From positions 36,215,772 through 36,279,771 of the forward strand of contig NC_134898.1 of the NCBI RefSeq assembly GCF_041734735.1: a DNA stretch of 64,000 nucleotides. Direction: 5' to 3'. A program made the position numbers and the translations under genes. Positions 1-21,694 of this stretch are shown one piece after another (positions within the stretch are counted from its first letter, which is position 1; every line of letters begins with the position of its first letter). The notes beneath the pieces are model-generated. The model did no database searches. It was not told the origin of the DNA and was given only the letters and a program-made list of their open reading frames with translations. Source of the stretch: Babylonia areolata (taxonomy: Eukaryota; Mollusca; Gastropoda; Neogastropoda; Buccinidae).

Positions 1-1483
1 ATTTCAGTAAGGTTGCGTCAATCAGTCCAGCAGACGACAATTTCCACAAACCGCGACGAACCCAAAACGCAAGTCTCGTTCACAAATCAAAACACATGCT
101 CGCTTAAAGAAGAAAAAAAAAAGCAAAACAAAATCGACGTTTAGAAGCACAACTGATCGAAGATACAGAAAGACCCGAACACCCTTTTATTTTCATTCTT
201 TGTTTCTTGGGGTTTTTTCTCTCTTTTTTTTCTCTCTCTCTTCTTCTTTAATTCTTCTTTTTTATGTCCCCCACTTGACGGATTGAGTTTCAACCGGGAT
301 TTACACACTTTCGTTGGTGAGTGTGTGGTTTTGTTGACAAAGCGGCAGGCAGCGGCGTCTCTATCACTCCAAGGCCCGCAAGCAGACAGCAGGTGAGTGC
401 CGGTGTAACAGCCCCCAAACTACACCCCTGCTGGGGTTTACCCCAGGGTTATTCTGGGTTAACACGGAATGACACCCGGGATCGTTTGCGGCTAGTCAAA
501 ATCGACCCCTCTTTAGTTGGATATCACACCCCCTGTGTACGGACGGGTTTGATAAAGCGGTGATATCCAATTTTAGCAACCTAAATTCCTGGAGCTATAT
601 GCAAGGTATATTTCGTGTATACTGCAATGCAGGCATGAAGTATAACAAAAATAGCAACGATTTCACTTTTGTTATCCACTATGAGTAAGTAAATTGTGGA
701 AAAATTGCCTGAAAAACCACCGTCATAACCCCATGTTAACCTGAAAAGGACATCACACGCTTTCAGGCAACTGCAGTTTTAGCGACTGTACATGAGAGCG
801 GCCCCCCCAGCCCTCCACCCTCCCCTACCTCTCCCCTTCCCCTGTTCAAACTAGCCTAGACTGGCCTCCGTATCCAGCACGAGGGGGAGCAGGTAAGATT
901 CAAATGGGGGTTGGGGGAGGGGAGGGGGGAGGTGCGGAGGGAGGGGGGGGGGTCAGTTTGACAAGTTGAAATTTACACCAAGAGGGCTAGCTAGATTTTA
1001 CCCCGGGGTAGAAATCAACGGGGGTTTACGATTAGATCGCTGCACCGGGATTGGTTCCAGTGGTGCGTTCACAGTCTGTGAAGCCTAGTGACCGCACCGT
1101 TTTTCCCCACAGGGGGAAATAGGGCGTGCGAAGGGCAATATTTACAGCTGGTCTATATCTATTAAAAGAAAACGAAAAAAAAAAAAAAAAAAAGGGAGGG
1201 TAGAAAACGGGTGGCATCAAATTGGAAGACTCGTGTGTGGGGGCGTGTGGGTGTGGGGTGGAATTGTGTGTGTTCGTGGTCAATTTTACGTCGTCAATGA
1301 GAGTGATATTAGACCCCCAAAAAACTTCTTTCTTTTCCTAGATGGGAGTATGGAAGTTGAAAACGGGGCGGTAGTGTTATGAAAGGGATATGTGAGTGTC
1401 TGCCTGAGTGTGTATGGTATGTGTGTGCGTACGTGCGCGCCTGTGTGTGTGTGTGCGCGCGTGTGTGCGTGCATGCGTGCGCG

Positions 1484-1515
<32 letters not shown>

Positions 1516-2391
1516 CGCGCGTTTGTATGAGTGGTATGTGTATATGTGTCTGTGAGTGCATGAACGCGTGCACCCGTGTGTGCGTGTTCGCGATGTTGGA
1601 AGACGGAGAAAAACGCAAACAAAACAATACTTGTTGTGAATGACGGAGACAGAAAGACTGACTGACTGGTCAGCGACTAGATCATCGTTTGATCAATCAT
1701 CAGCAACAAACAAACAAGTAAACAAACACACAAACTAACCAAAAAAACAACAACAAACAAACACACACAAAAAACTCGGTCTATTGTTCTTGACCACCAA
1801 AAGATAGAGAGCCAGACATAAAGTACGTGATCAGTCCAGACCTCGCTGTAGTGCATTTCCACTGATTTACAGTGACAAAATATATGCACGTGCATGCACA
1901 CGTGTGTAAGAGAGAAAGGAACAGGACGTAATCAAAGTGCGCGTGTATGTGTGTCCGTGCAAGGCGTCACAAAATGGCGTAGCCAACAGTAAAAAAAAAA
2001 AAAGTTGCTCAGTTCACTTCGATTTAGAGCTGGGTTATTCGTGCCTCGGAATTTGATCGCACATAACAAAAGTCAAGCGAACACCTCGGCTTGCCTGTCA
2101 GTCAGTGTGTGTAGACAGGTGTTCTCACAACCACTGCGTTGTACCTACCTAGCTGTAACCGGGACATATAAAACTCACTGAACAGGCCGGCATTGTTCAA
2201 CGCGTTTATGCCCACATGAAAGGTAATCCCGCTTTCACAACGCTTTCTTCTGTTTGAAATAAATTTCCGACCTGCGACAGTGTGGGTCTCGTCCACGCTT
2301 TCACGCGAGGTGCTGACTTTGAAGTACTTTGATTAGGCTTTTATGACTCGCGCTGCGCGCACGGCCTATTCATACACGTAATGCGCGTTTC

Positions 2392-2426
<35 letters not shown>

Positions 2427-2470
2427 CAAAACATAATACAGCATACCAAACGTGCAGGCAAGCGCGCGCG

Positions 2471-2531
<61 letters not shown>

Positions 2532-2780
2532 GCCACATCTGAACCAATTTCCCTTTCATACTTACACAGGGACTCTTATAGACAAAAACAGAGAGAGAGA
2601 GAGTTAGACGGAGGCTGGATGGGGCCATGAAAATATATGTGACAATAAACTGATCACTTAAATCGAGTTTTATGGCAGACAGAACTCAGCAGTATACCAA
2701 CGGTGCCAATTGACCACGCAAAAAATGTATGTGGCAGCTTTGTCCCCGGTACAGCTCAGCAGTCACACTAAACACGAAAC
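1..2780. other. No recognisable gene; left-edge non-coding sequence
   Basis: T-rich then G-rich low-complexity sequence, a G-run stretch near 900-955, a long mixed GT/GC microsatellite at about 1385-1600, and (CA)n tracts at 2395-2424 and 2475-2529. The apparent ORFs are microsatellite translations (Cys/Val or His/Thr repeats). Palindromic GGGTTTACCCC-type motifs at 415-470 and 995-1040 may belong to a repeat family I do not recognise. Confidence 0.5.
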
Positions 2781-2789
2781 CAAATAAAG

Positions 2790-3225
2790 GATAAAAAGAA
2801 ATTGTTCGATGAAATCTATGACCTGGGTGCATATTTTGTTTCAGCTGTGTCTATGCATGGCCTTTCCAGCAATGTGTGTGACACAGAAAACTTTCAACAA
2901 AGAAAAATCCCGACCATTCGACCGTGGACCATTCTGACTGCGACCCATCCTGTCTGTTGCTTGATCCTGGGTCACATCAGCTATTGTAATCCACTACTTG
3001 CTGCTTTGTCTTGTTCTGATTTGAAATCATGCCTTCAGATGATCTTGAGCATTCCATCAAGAGTTATTTTCAGAAAGTTCTAAAAATATCACTATCCCCC
3101 TCTCTTTCGTCAACTCCACTGGTTACCCATGCAGTACAGAATTCAGTACAAAACCGGCGTATTGGCTTCTCGTCATTCAGTTTGGGAAGATGTCACCCAT
3201 TATACTCATCTTCCGTCCTTTAGCT
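2790..3225 (+). mobile_element. LINE fragment, end of reverse transcriptase ORF (decayed)
   Basis: Plus-strand translation in shifting frames shows LGHISYCNPLLAALS, then a TGYPCST/IQYKTGVLA-like piece. This corresponds to the common LINE segment ILSRLDYCNSLLAGLP...LHWLPVRYRIQYK just after the RT domain. Stops and frame changes show it is dead. It is followed by a GT/GC microsatellite at 3225-3320. Confidence 0.6.
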
Positions 3226-3319
3226 TTGTGTGTGTGTGTATGTGTGTGTGTGCGTGCGCGCGTACGTTCGTGCGTGCGTGTGTGTGTGTGTATTCGCGCG
3301 CGCGTGCGCGTGCGTGTGT

Positions 3320-4345
3320 TGTTTCATGTGAAGCACTTAAAGTGAGAATATGTCCATACCAAAATATTAACACGCTTATTGAAATTTTTCTACAGTAAAT
3401 ATCTAATTACAATCGAGCTCTAATATCGCATGGTATCGATGACTTCCGGATCGATTTTATACTCTGTCTCTGTCTCTCTCTCTCATTGCGTGCTTGACAT
3501 TTCTGTTATTACAACTGTTCCACATGTTACTCTACAGGACAAGCGGGTACTTTGTGGTATTGAGACAATAAGCAACTAAGCTATAACCAGAAGTTCAATT
3601 TTACTCTTCCAAACACTAATGTACTTTTAAAACTTCAAATCAAAGAGCAGTAGTTTGAAGTGACTCAAAGACACGCATAAACTGTACAGGACTTGGTTTG
3701 TAAATCGACTACACCAAAATGATCAGATTCCGGCACAAGTTGTTCCATCGTCAAGATGGCAGAATATTTCTTGAATATAATGTGCACCAAAACAAAATAT
3801 TTTCCTGATGGGATTGATAGAATAAATTACCTGCTGACATTTGAAAAACAAAATATTAACACATTTTAGAATTCCATGGAAGAACAGAAAATGTTGATAG
3901 AAATTACGTATCAATGTGAAGGATATATTAGGTGTGTTTTTTGTGTGTGTGTTTTTTGTTGGTTAAAACAAATATATTCTCTTGAAGATCCTGGCCTAAA
4001 CAGTGTTCAGTTTCAGTTCCAACAATCGAGGTGCCGAAGCGTGTGAATTGTTCAACATACGCAACATCACATCTACTTAAAACGAAAAAAACAACAAAAA
4101 AAACCGACTTATTTTAATCAGTGTGCACAGATGCGGGGCTCTCCAAGGCACAGATCCTTCAACATCCACTCAAACTGGCAAGCACTCAAATGATGATGTA
4201 TAGTTTAATGCCGACGCATTACTTCAAGCAAAGTCATCATTAACGACACTGAAAAACACCAACAACAAAACAAAAACACCCCCACCTTGAATTTGTGCAG
4301 GCCAATTAAAAAAAAATTAAAAAATAAATAAAAAACGAGTCCAGA
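3320..4345. other. No gene seen
   Basis: AT-rich unique-looking sequence with short A-runs. It lies beyond the distal last exon of the secreted-protein gene on that gene's 3' side, so part may be 3' UTR or downstream flank. No open frame with protein-like composition was seen. Confidence 0.5.
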
Positions 4346-4507
4346 CTCATCACTAATTGGTGCCTGTCACTAACTGGTGCGGGCCCGTCACTATAGTAGG
4401 ACCAGACCGATCACTAATTAGTGCAAGTCCACATCTAATGGTCCGGACCCATTACTAATTGGTGCATGCCCATCACTAATTGGCGCAAGCCCGTCAGCGC
4501 CAGGTGA
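4346..4507. repeat. Degenerate 22-bp tandem repeat next to the distal last exon
   Basis: About seven units of roughly 20-24 bp built on TCACTAATTGGTGCAAGCCC, diverged by point changes. The array ends 3 bp from the TGA at 4510, so in the gene's orientation it begins directly after the stop codon, within the predicted 3' UTR. Confidence 0.75.
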
Positions 4508-4509
4508 CG

Positions 4510-14970
<10,461 letters not shown>

Positions 14971-15102
14971 CGTTTCACTTCCAGTATTCGTCTTTTTATG
15001 ATAAATTTCTTGTCTTCAAGAGGGGAGAGGGTGCTGTCTGGAAGAAACGAGCTTTTGAAGCTTGAATTTGAAGTGAAACGAAACGGAAGCGCCGTTTTTG
15101 TT

Positions 15103-15346
15103 TTAACCCTTTCACCACCAGTCAATTTAGAGTACAAAATTCCCTTGTGGTATAAAACAGAAAAGACAGTGGCTAAGAACAGCTGGGGATGCCGTCTGCG
15201 ATGTATAGAAAATATGGCCTATCCTACCACCGAACATTAAGAGCAGTAGGTTCATGGATAACATACCAATGAATGGTCGCCTTTCAGTGACATGGGTCCT
15301 CTACCACGCCTGTGCATAAATGGGAGCTTGGCAGTGAAAGGGTTAA
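15103..15346. mobile_element. TTAA-flanked piggyBac-like MITE upstream of the secreted-protein gene
   Basis: TTAA at 15103-15106 and 15343-15346 flank about 236 bp. Its ends are imperfect inverted repeats: CCCTTTCACCACCAG at the left, and CCCTTTCACTGCCAAG read inward from the right. TTAA duplication and CCC/GGG ends are the piggyBac signature. It has no coding capacity. It starts 133 bp upstream of the ATG at 14970. Confidence 0.75.
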
Positions 15347-15509
15347 GTCTGTGCCAAGGTCAGAAATCGTGGACTAGTTCCCTGCTTTTGATAGTGGAAG
15401 AGAGAAAAGATAGTGGATCACAGATTAAGCACGAAATGCCACTGGAAGATTACCTGCATGTTGTCCTATTTATGTTGAAATATTCAATCATTTTCCGTTG
15501 CGTTTATTG

Positions 15510-15560
<51 letters not shown>

Positions 15561-16440
15561 CTGAGAATCCCTTTACCTAACTACTTCAACTGAAGTAGCC
15601 GACGTGGCCTTTTAAAGACATTTGCGTATCTTGTCATGCATTTTAAACGCTCACACGCGCGTACGTGTGTGTGCAATAACATAGTAATACAAGTAGCCTT
15701 CCGTGCAAATTAAATTCGTATGGAACACCGTTCATTAGGTATTGTTTCGTAGTTCAGGATTTATACTATTTCCCTTTTTTGTTTTCTGTTCATAGACAGC
15801 CTGTGCTATAGCCACATGCCTTTGCAAATAAAATGAACTTGAAAGAGAGGTTATAACGAACCGGACAGATGACTTCAACGTCCTTTGCGGTTCATTGTTT
15901 TAACTAACCGCGCATGAAATGACATTTGAGTGACGCTCAAACTACTCCAGTTGAGGTATCTTTCCGAGTCGGATTTTCTTTTTCAGTGCGTGCTGTGAAG
16001 AACCGGGAGGAAAAGTAGGGGGGCGACACGATGTCGACGAAAGGAAGGTGACGAAGAAGGGCTGAGCAGAAAAAAAAGAGGAAAGGAAGATAGACAGAAG
16101 ATTTGAGGAGGAATGAGACAAACATCAAGAACACCCCTTTCCCTCAACCCCCCACCCCCTACACACACACATACACACACACCTACTCCCTCCCAAAAAT
16201 GGTGCAAATAAAAGAAGAAGAGAAGGAGGAGGAGGAACGAAGCAAAGTGAAACAAAACAAATACCCCCGAAAACGGAGTATGGCTGCCTACATGGCGGGG
16301 GTAAAAACGGTCAAACACATAAAAGCCCACTCGCGTACATACGAGTGAACGTGGGAGTTGCAGCCCACGAACGAAGAAGAAGAAGAAAGCTAATTTCCGG
16401 TTAAGGTCTTTGGTGTCAGCGGATTTATGGAGAACTGTGT
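15347..16440. other. No gene; poly-T tract and SINE B end
   Basis: A 44-bp T run at 15512-15555, then unique-looking sequence. A SINE B body end (+) lies at 16265-16390, with CGGAGTATGGCTGCCTACAT and a GAAGAAGAAGAAAG tail. Confidence 0.55.
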
Positions 16441-16700
16441 TTGGAGGAACTCTGCGGCAGTTTTCGCTCTAGAGGAGACGCTTCCTCATTTTGGCTCCGC
16501 GACGAAGCGATTGTTGTGGGGCTTAGAGGGTGGTGTGGTGTCGTGCATAACCAGCAGTGCAGGGTCTCCTCTAGTGTGTGGCCGCCTAGATCCTAACGAC
16601 CTGTCATCAACAGTTATCTGTAAAATGCTGGTGCTGCTGAGACTGCGACAGACGATCCCGGATTTAGTGCAGGTGAAGGGGCAGCCATCATTGAAGTACA
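16440..16700 (+). mobile_element. SINE family A fragment (3' end), diverged
   Basis: The order TTTGGCTCCGCGACGAAGC, GGGGCTTAGAGGGTGGTGTG, CAGCAGTGCAGGGTCTCCTC and final GGGGCAGCCA matches the reverse complement of the complete copy at 42116-42996. Older than that copy by visible divergence. Confidence 0.6.
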
Positions 16701-16942
16701 AAATCCAGAAAGAAAGGCTGAAGAAAAGAGCATAAAAAAAATACATATAAAGGAGAAATGAAGAGAAGAGAGGGGTGGAGAGAGACGGAGACAGAGCGGG
16801 GAAAGGGAGAGAGTGAGAGAGAGAGGAGGGGTGGGTGGGTGGGAGGGTGAGAATGGGGGAGGGAGAAGGGGAATGAGTGAGAGAAGGGAGTGAAACAGAG
16901 AGGGAAGAAGAAGAGAGGGAATCAGAATTGTGTTGAACTGCA

Positions 16943-17056
16943 TTGTAGTGTAGTGTAGTGTAGTGTAGTATAGTGTGGTGTAGTGTAGTGTAGCGTAGTC
17001 TAGTGTAGTGTAGTGTAGTGTAGTGTAGTGTAGTGTAGTGTAGTGTAGTGTAGCGT
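16943..17056. repeat. (TAGTG)n pentanucleotide repeat
   Basis: About 22 units of TAGTG with a few TAGCG or TAGTC variants. Confidence 0.9.
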
Positions 17057-17224
17057 AAAAACGAACAACATGATCACACATAAAATGATTGAACGAGTAA
17101 GATTCACACGAAGAGCACACCTCCGTCGACAGGTAAAAAGGCGGTGGTAAGTTCAAAGATTAAGACATGTTCCGCGCAGCACACCTGTATTGCACCACAA
17201 GGTGTGTGTGGCTTCATAGGAGGA

Positions 17225-17645
17225 AAGAGCAGTGGGGGTTGTCGGGTGAGTCACGGTGTTGGGGTTGTGTGCCTGGTTGAGACAAAAGCTGTCAGGTCTG
17301 GACCCCCTCGCTAATTCGATACTCACCTTTTTTTTTCTTCTGTGTTTTTTGATAAAAAAAAGGAGAAAGAAATGCAATGACTGTTTTATCAAAGGATTAG
17401 TGAACTAAATCTTTAACTATTGGACTGGACAACACCTTTAGCAATTCAAGGCACGTCTTTTTAAGAAATTATGTTTATTCATCACAATTGAGCATGTTTT
17501 ACGGACATGGAAAGGTACTCTATTATCAATATTTATCATTATTATTATTATCGTCATCAACTTACTCACTTACATAATCTATTTTCTAAATTCAGTGGTA
17601 AATTATGTTTCTTTATTAATGATAAACTAATAAGATTTTGGTTGA
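17225..17645. repeat. About 410-bp dispersed repeat, copy 1
   Basis: It contains GTTGTCGGGTGAGTCACGG, GTGCCTGGTTGAGACAAAAG, TCTGGACCCCCTCGCTAATT, CAACACC..AGCAATTC and GGTTGAGTCGTATTCT. All recur in the same order about 700 bp downstream. I do not recognise the family. Confidence 0.75.
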
Positions 17646-17929
17646 GTCGTATTCTTTTTTTTTCTTCTTTTTTTAAAAATATTTTTAAATTCTTGTTTCG
17701 TTTCGTTGTTTTCTCAGTACCCTTGCTTTTGTCATTATTATTCTGGCCCTTGTCACTGTTCTTGTCAGTTATTGTTCTTGCAGTTATTGTTCTTGCAGTT
17801 GCGTTGATGGTGACAGCTAGTGGTCGATCGTTATTGAGAACTGTTGTCTTCTTTTCTGGTATTGTTGTCAGTTGTTGTTGTTGTTGTTGTAGCTGGTGTC
17901 GAGGAATGAAACCACAAGCACAGCAAAAC

Positions 17930-18345
17930 GTAGTAGGGGTTGTCGGGTGAGTCACGGTGTTGGGGTTGTGTGCCTGGTTGAGACAAAAGCTGTCAGGTCT
18001 GGACCCCCTCGCTAATTCGATACCCACTTTTTTTCTTCTTTTTTTTATTTTTGGATGAAAAAATACAACGACTGTTTCATCTAAGGAGTAGTGAACTAAA
18101 TCTTTGACGGATGGGTTGGACAACACCTTAAGCAATTCCATGCATACCTTTATTTATATTTTTAAGTGTATTTATTCATCACAGTTGAGCATGTTGTACA
18201 TGGAAAGGCACTCAGTTATTAACATTTCTCATTATTATTATTATCAACTTACTCACTTACATATTCATTTTCTAAATTTAGTGGTAAACTCTATTTCTTT
18301 TCAAATGATAAACCAATAAGATTTTCGTTGAGTCGTATTCTGCTT
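17930..18345. repeat. About 410-bp dispersed repeat, copy 2
   Basis: Same order of motifs as 17225-17645 with scattered substitutions, and a different A/T-rich segment after GATACCCAC. The pair forms a direct repeat separated by about 290 bp. Confidence 0.75.
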
Positions 18346-18582
18346 CTTCGCAAATTCATGATGATGACTGTTATTGGTCTTTTTCAGCTTTTTCCTCATG
18401 CCATTGGTCCTGTTTTGGACCTGACTAGCACATCGGGTTTATACTATGATCAGGCATCTTCTGCTCTCATTTATTTTTTGTTCACAGCATATGTAGTGTG
18501 GAATGTATGGATCAATAGGAGGAGTTTGTGTTATACTCCCTTTTTTGTTGTTGTTGTTGTTTCTTTGTTTGTTTGTTTGTTT

Positions 18583-19434
18583 TGTTTTGTTTTTTGTTGC
18601 CCCATCATCTGCACCGTTTCAGTGGCATTACTCCCACGCCGCTCATTTAGATCCCCCCATACACGGCCATACCCGGGTTAGTCCGTCACAGTTCCACCGT
18701 CGGCAGTCCGCAGGGAACCATCGATGGTAGGTCGCCAGGAGGCCACACACCAGAGGAGACCCTGCACTGCTGCTGAGTCACTTCGGTGGTGTTCAGTGGT
18801 GCCTCTTCTGATTTAACGTTCTTAGGACACCACCTACTAAGCTCTCTACTAACGACAATAATGGCTTAGTCGCGGAGCCAGACTGAGTGAGCGTCCCTCC
18901 CAGAGTGGAGACACGGGTGCCACCACGTCCCTCAAACAACAGCTCCCCATGAATCTGCCGACACTGAAGACATTGACAGGACTCACCCCAAGCACGGAAG
19001 TGGAGGGGTATCGAAACTGCATGAGGTCACCATGAGAGCAGGGCATGAAAGGCCACAGACTTTGAGACTGTTTTGTTTATATTGATGATGATGATGGAGG
19101 AGGAGGATGACGATGACGATGTTGCTATGGAAGTCCATTTTGGTTCATGGGACTGCGTGACAAGGCTGTACTCTACGTTTCCTGTCATAATGATATCCCG
19201 GCGTTAACCAGGCCCGAGAGCTACAGACATTTGCAGTGTTGGTCAGGTAATTGGAGCAACACACCCAAAGACGCATCCTTGAAGTGGATGGCACTCGACT
19301 GTGTGATCCCAGTCTCTCCATTTAAGCCCACAGCACACCTAACTCTAGGTAGGAGCCGGCAACGGGCCGAAAAACGTCCTCCCAGCCGTCAGTCCGCGTC
19401 ACTAACCACTTCGCCACGGCGGCTAGTTCTACTC
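18583..19434 (-). mobile_element. Long tRNA-headed SINE, family A (near full length)
   Basis: Closely similar along its length to 42116-42996. The T/G-rich left edge is the 3' tail and the CACTTCGCCACGGCGGCTAG right edge is the tRNA-like head with box A on the minus strand. About 27 bp including box B is missing compared with the 42-kb copy. The apparent ORFs here are shadows. Confidence 0.8.
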
Positions 19435-20016
19435 CATGTTTGGTGTCATATACTGTACCATGTCAAACTGATGCAAACTAGGCCTATCGGTTTGCTCTGC
19501 TTGGCCAAATTTCGCGCGGCTAACAGTGAAAAGACGACCCGTCTTGCCCGGTCTGCTCTAGCTCATTGAAACAGAAACTGTTGTTGATCTTGTTCTTTTT
19601 GTTGTTGTTGTTGTTGTCATTTATCGTTCTTGCATTCATATTTATGGTAACAGACAGTTGTCGATCTTTACTAATCAATATTCTCTCTCTCTCTCTCTCT
19701 CTCTCTGGGTCTCCCCTTGCTAGAGAATGAACGAGCCAAGTTTTAATCTTGGTGAAGAAAATAATATGTAATACAATTGTGCATGTCTTTGAAACTAATT
19801 AAGTAAGCATACACACACACACACACACGTGGGTGAGTTTTGATATATGTTTCTGATTTCCAGTGGAACACACACCTGATATATGTTTTTAATTTGCAGT
19901 CAAGCACACACACACACACTTCATCTAATATCATGCCCAGTGAAAATATGTAAAATCAACACACACACACACATGTACACACACACATCTGCCAACAATA
20001 GTATAATTTATTTAAA

Positions 20017-20019
<3 letters not shown>

Positions 20020-20056
<37 letters not shown>
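20020..20056. repeat. (AT)n microsatellite
   Basis: About 18 AT units. Confidence 0.95.
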
Positions 20057-20057
<1 letters not shown>

Positions 20058-20574
20058 AAGAAAAAATGGGCAAAGATTGAAATCACTGATCAAATATTGA
20101 AGCTATTGGCTCAGTTGACTTCTGGAAAGTATATTGTTATTCATTTTTGTGAGCAGTGTGTGTATGTGTCGGTGCAGTTGTGTGTGTCTGTCCATGCACA
20201 AGTGTATTTGTGTGAACACTGAAAGTGTCCACATATTTGAATGCATACATTCGTGTATGAGCGCATGTGAGAGTAAGAGGGATGACAGAAAGACAACCAG
20301 AAACAAAGATGGAAATATACACAAACATGCACACGCATGCAGTCCTTCAAAAAAAAATTATTGTAAAAAATAAAATCCATACACCAGTTCAGAGTTTGGA
20401 ACTTACATATTTTATTTCATATCTTGCAAACAACATGTGTACACATCCATACACACTTACAATTAGAACATATTCACACATCTGCTCACAACATCCAAAC
20501 ATTAATGAAACTTTTAACTGGTGATTTATCACTCAAGAACATTTCATACACCTCATTAGAATCATGCTGTTCAG

Positions 20575-20990
20575 CTGTCTCAAAGCAAGGAGTGGGGGGC
20601 CCATGGGTACAGAGTACTGGACTAGGAAGAGAGAGTCCTGGGTTCACAGAGGAACCATGACTTTTACCCTCCTCTCCCATTCACCATCAAGGGTGGTCTG
20701 AATGATAGTTTTTCAAATAAGACAATGCACTAAGATCTTGCGTGCAACATGCACCTGGTGCTCAAGAAAGAACCCTTGTCCCAGGCCAAATTCTTTTTTG
20801 GGGGGAAAAAAAAGAGAAACAAAAAAAACAAAAAAAACCCCAAAAAAAAACAAAAAAACTTTGATTCAGAAACAACATTCATGAACAGTGAGAGAGGCTT
20901 GAATTTCATGCGGAGAAATCTGTTTTGATCAGAAAGCAACACCATACAACACAAAAGTACTTACTGCACTGTACTCTTGTGCACTGCATA
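20575..20990 (+). mobile_element. SINE family C copy, diverged
   Basis: A tRNA-like head (GGTACAGAGTACTGGACTAG...CTGGGTTC), a body with CATCAAGGGTGGTCTGAATG, and an end GAATTTCATGCGGAGAAATC, then CAACACCATACAACACAA. This follows the order seen at 35175-35570 (+) and 62225-62725 (minus). An A-rich run replaces part of the middle. Confidence 0.55.
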
Positions 20991-21244
20991 GCAATATAGT
21001 GAACTGTTTTCTTTTGCATGCAATGTACAGCACTGCATTGTAGTGTCTTTTATCATGCTGTAGTGTACTGTTCTTTATCATACTGTCCTGAGCTGCATTT
21101 CTTTGCACAGCACAGTACTGCCCTCAACCTCTGGCTGCTCCCTCAAGGATGGTACATCACCATAACATGGCCAAACCCTTCAATTTTCTAAGTGCATCAA
21201 TTTGTTTATACACTTGACCTATGAATTGTTTTCCCGTCAACATA

Positions 21245-21400
21245 ATTATTTCTTCTTCTTCTACGTTTGTGGGCAGCAACTCCCACATTCACTCATATGT
21301 ACATGAGGGCACTTTTACGTGTATGACCATTTTTATCCCCGCCATGTAGGCAGCCATACTCCGCTTTCAGGGGTATAATCATTTCATTTTCAAGGACAAC
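21245..21400 (-). mobile_element. SINE family B fragment
   Basis: The minus strand gives CGGAGTATGGCTGCCTACAT, a GGTCATACACGTAAAAGTGC-like stretch, GTGGGAGTTGCTGCCC and a GAAGAAGAAAT tail, as in 52914-53310. About 300 bp beyond the CFAP298 stop on its 3' side. Confidence 0.65.
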
Positions 21401-21694
21401 TCTTTTGCCAGTGTAAGTTATTTCATGTGCGCTTATACTAAGATTTGAAACAAAACTGTGAACAGCTGTGATTCCTCCACAAATTAACTCAATATGTCCC
21501 AGCACATGAACAATAATAACGAGCAATTCCAGCATCAACTAATCCTCTGAAGACCACAGTCAGTTCCAAAGAGAGCAGAGTGGAGGTGATGAAACGTGGT
21601 GTGAAGACAATGATCAATGGAGTAAGAGTCCAGCTGGGGCCAGAGGTGTGTGTGTGTGTGTGAGTGATGGGGGTGGGGGGGGGGAAGGGGGAGG

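Noticed and set aside
309-400. Possible 5' exon on the plus strand ending CAGCAG|GTGAGTGCC
   Set aside because: A good donor consensus, but no downstream plus-strand exon or protein similarity was found, so it cannot be supported.
17566-18141. 191-codon minus-strand frame
   Set aside because: It spans the duplicated 410-bp repeat and A/T- and CAA-rich low-complexity runs; no domain is visible.
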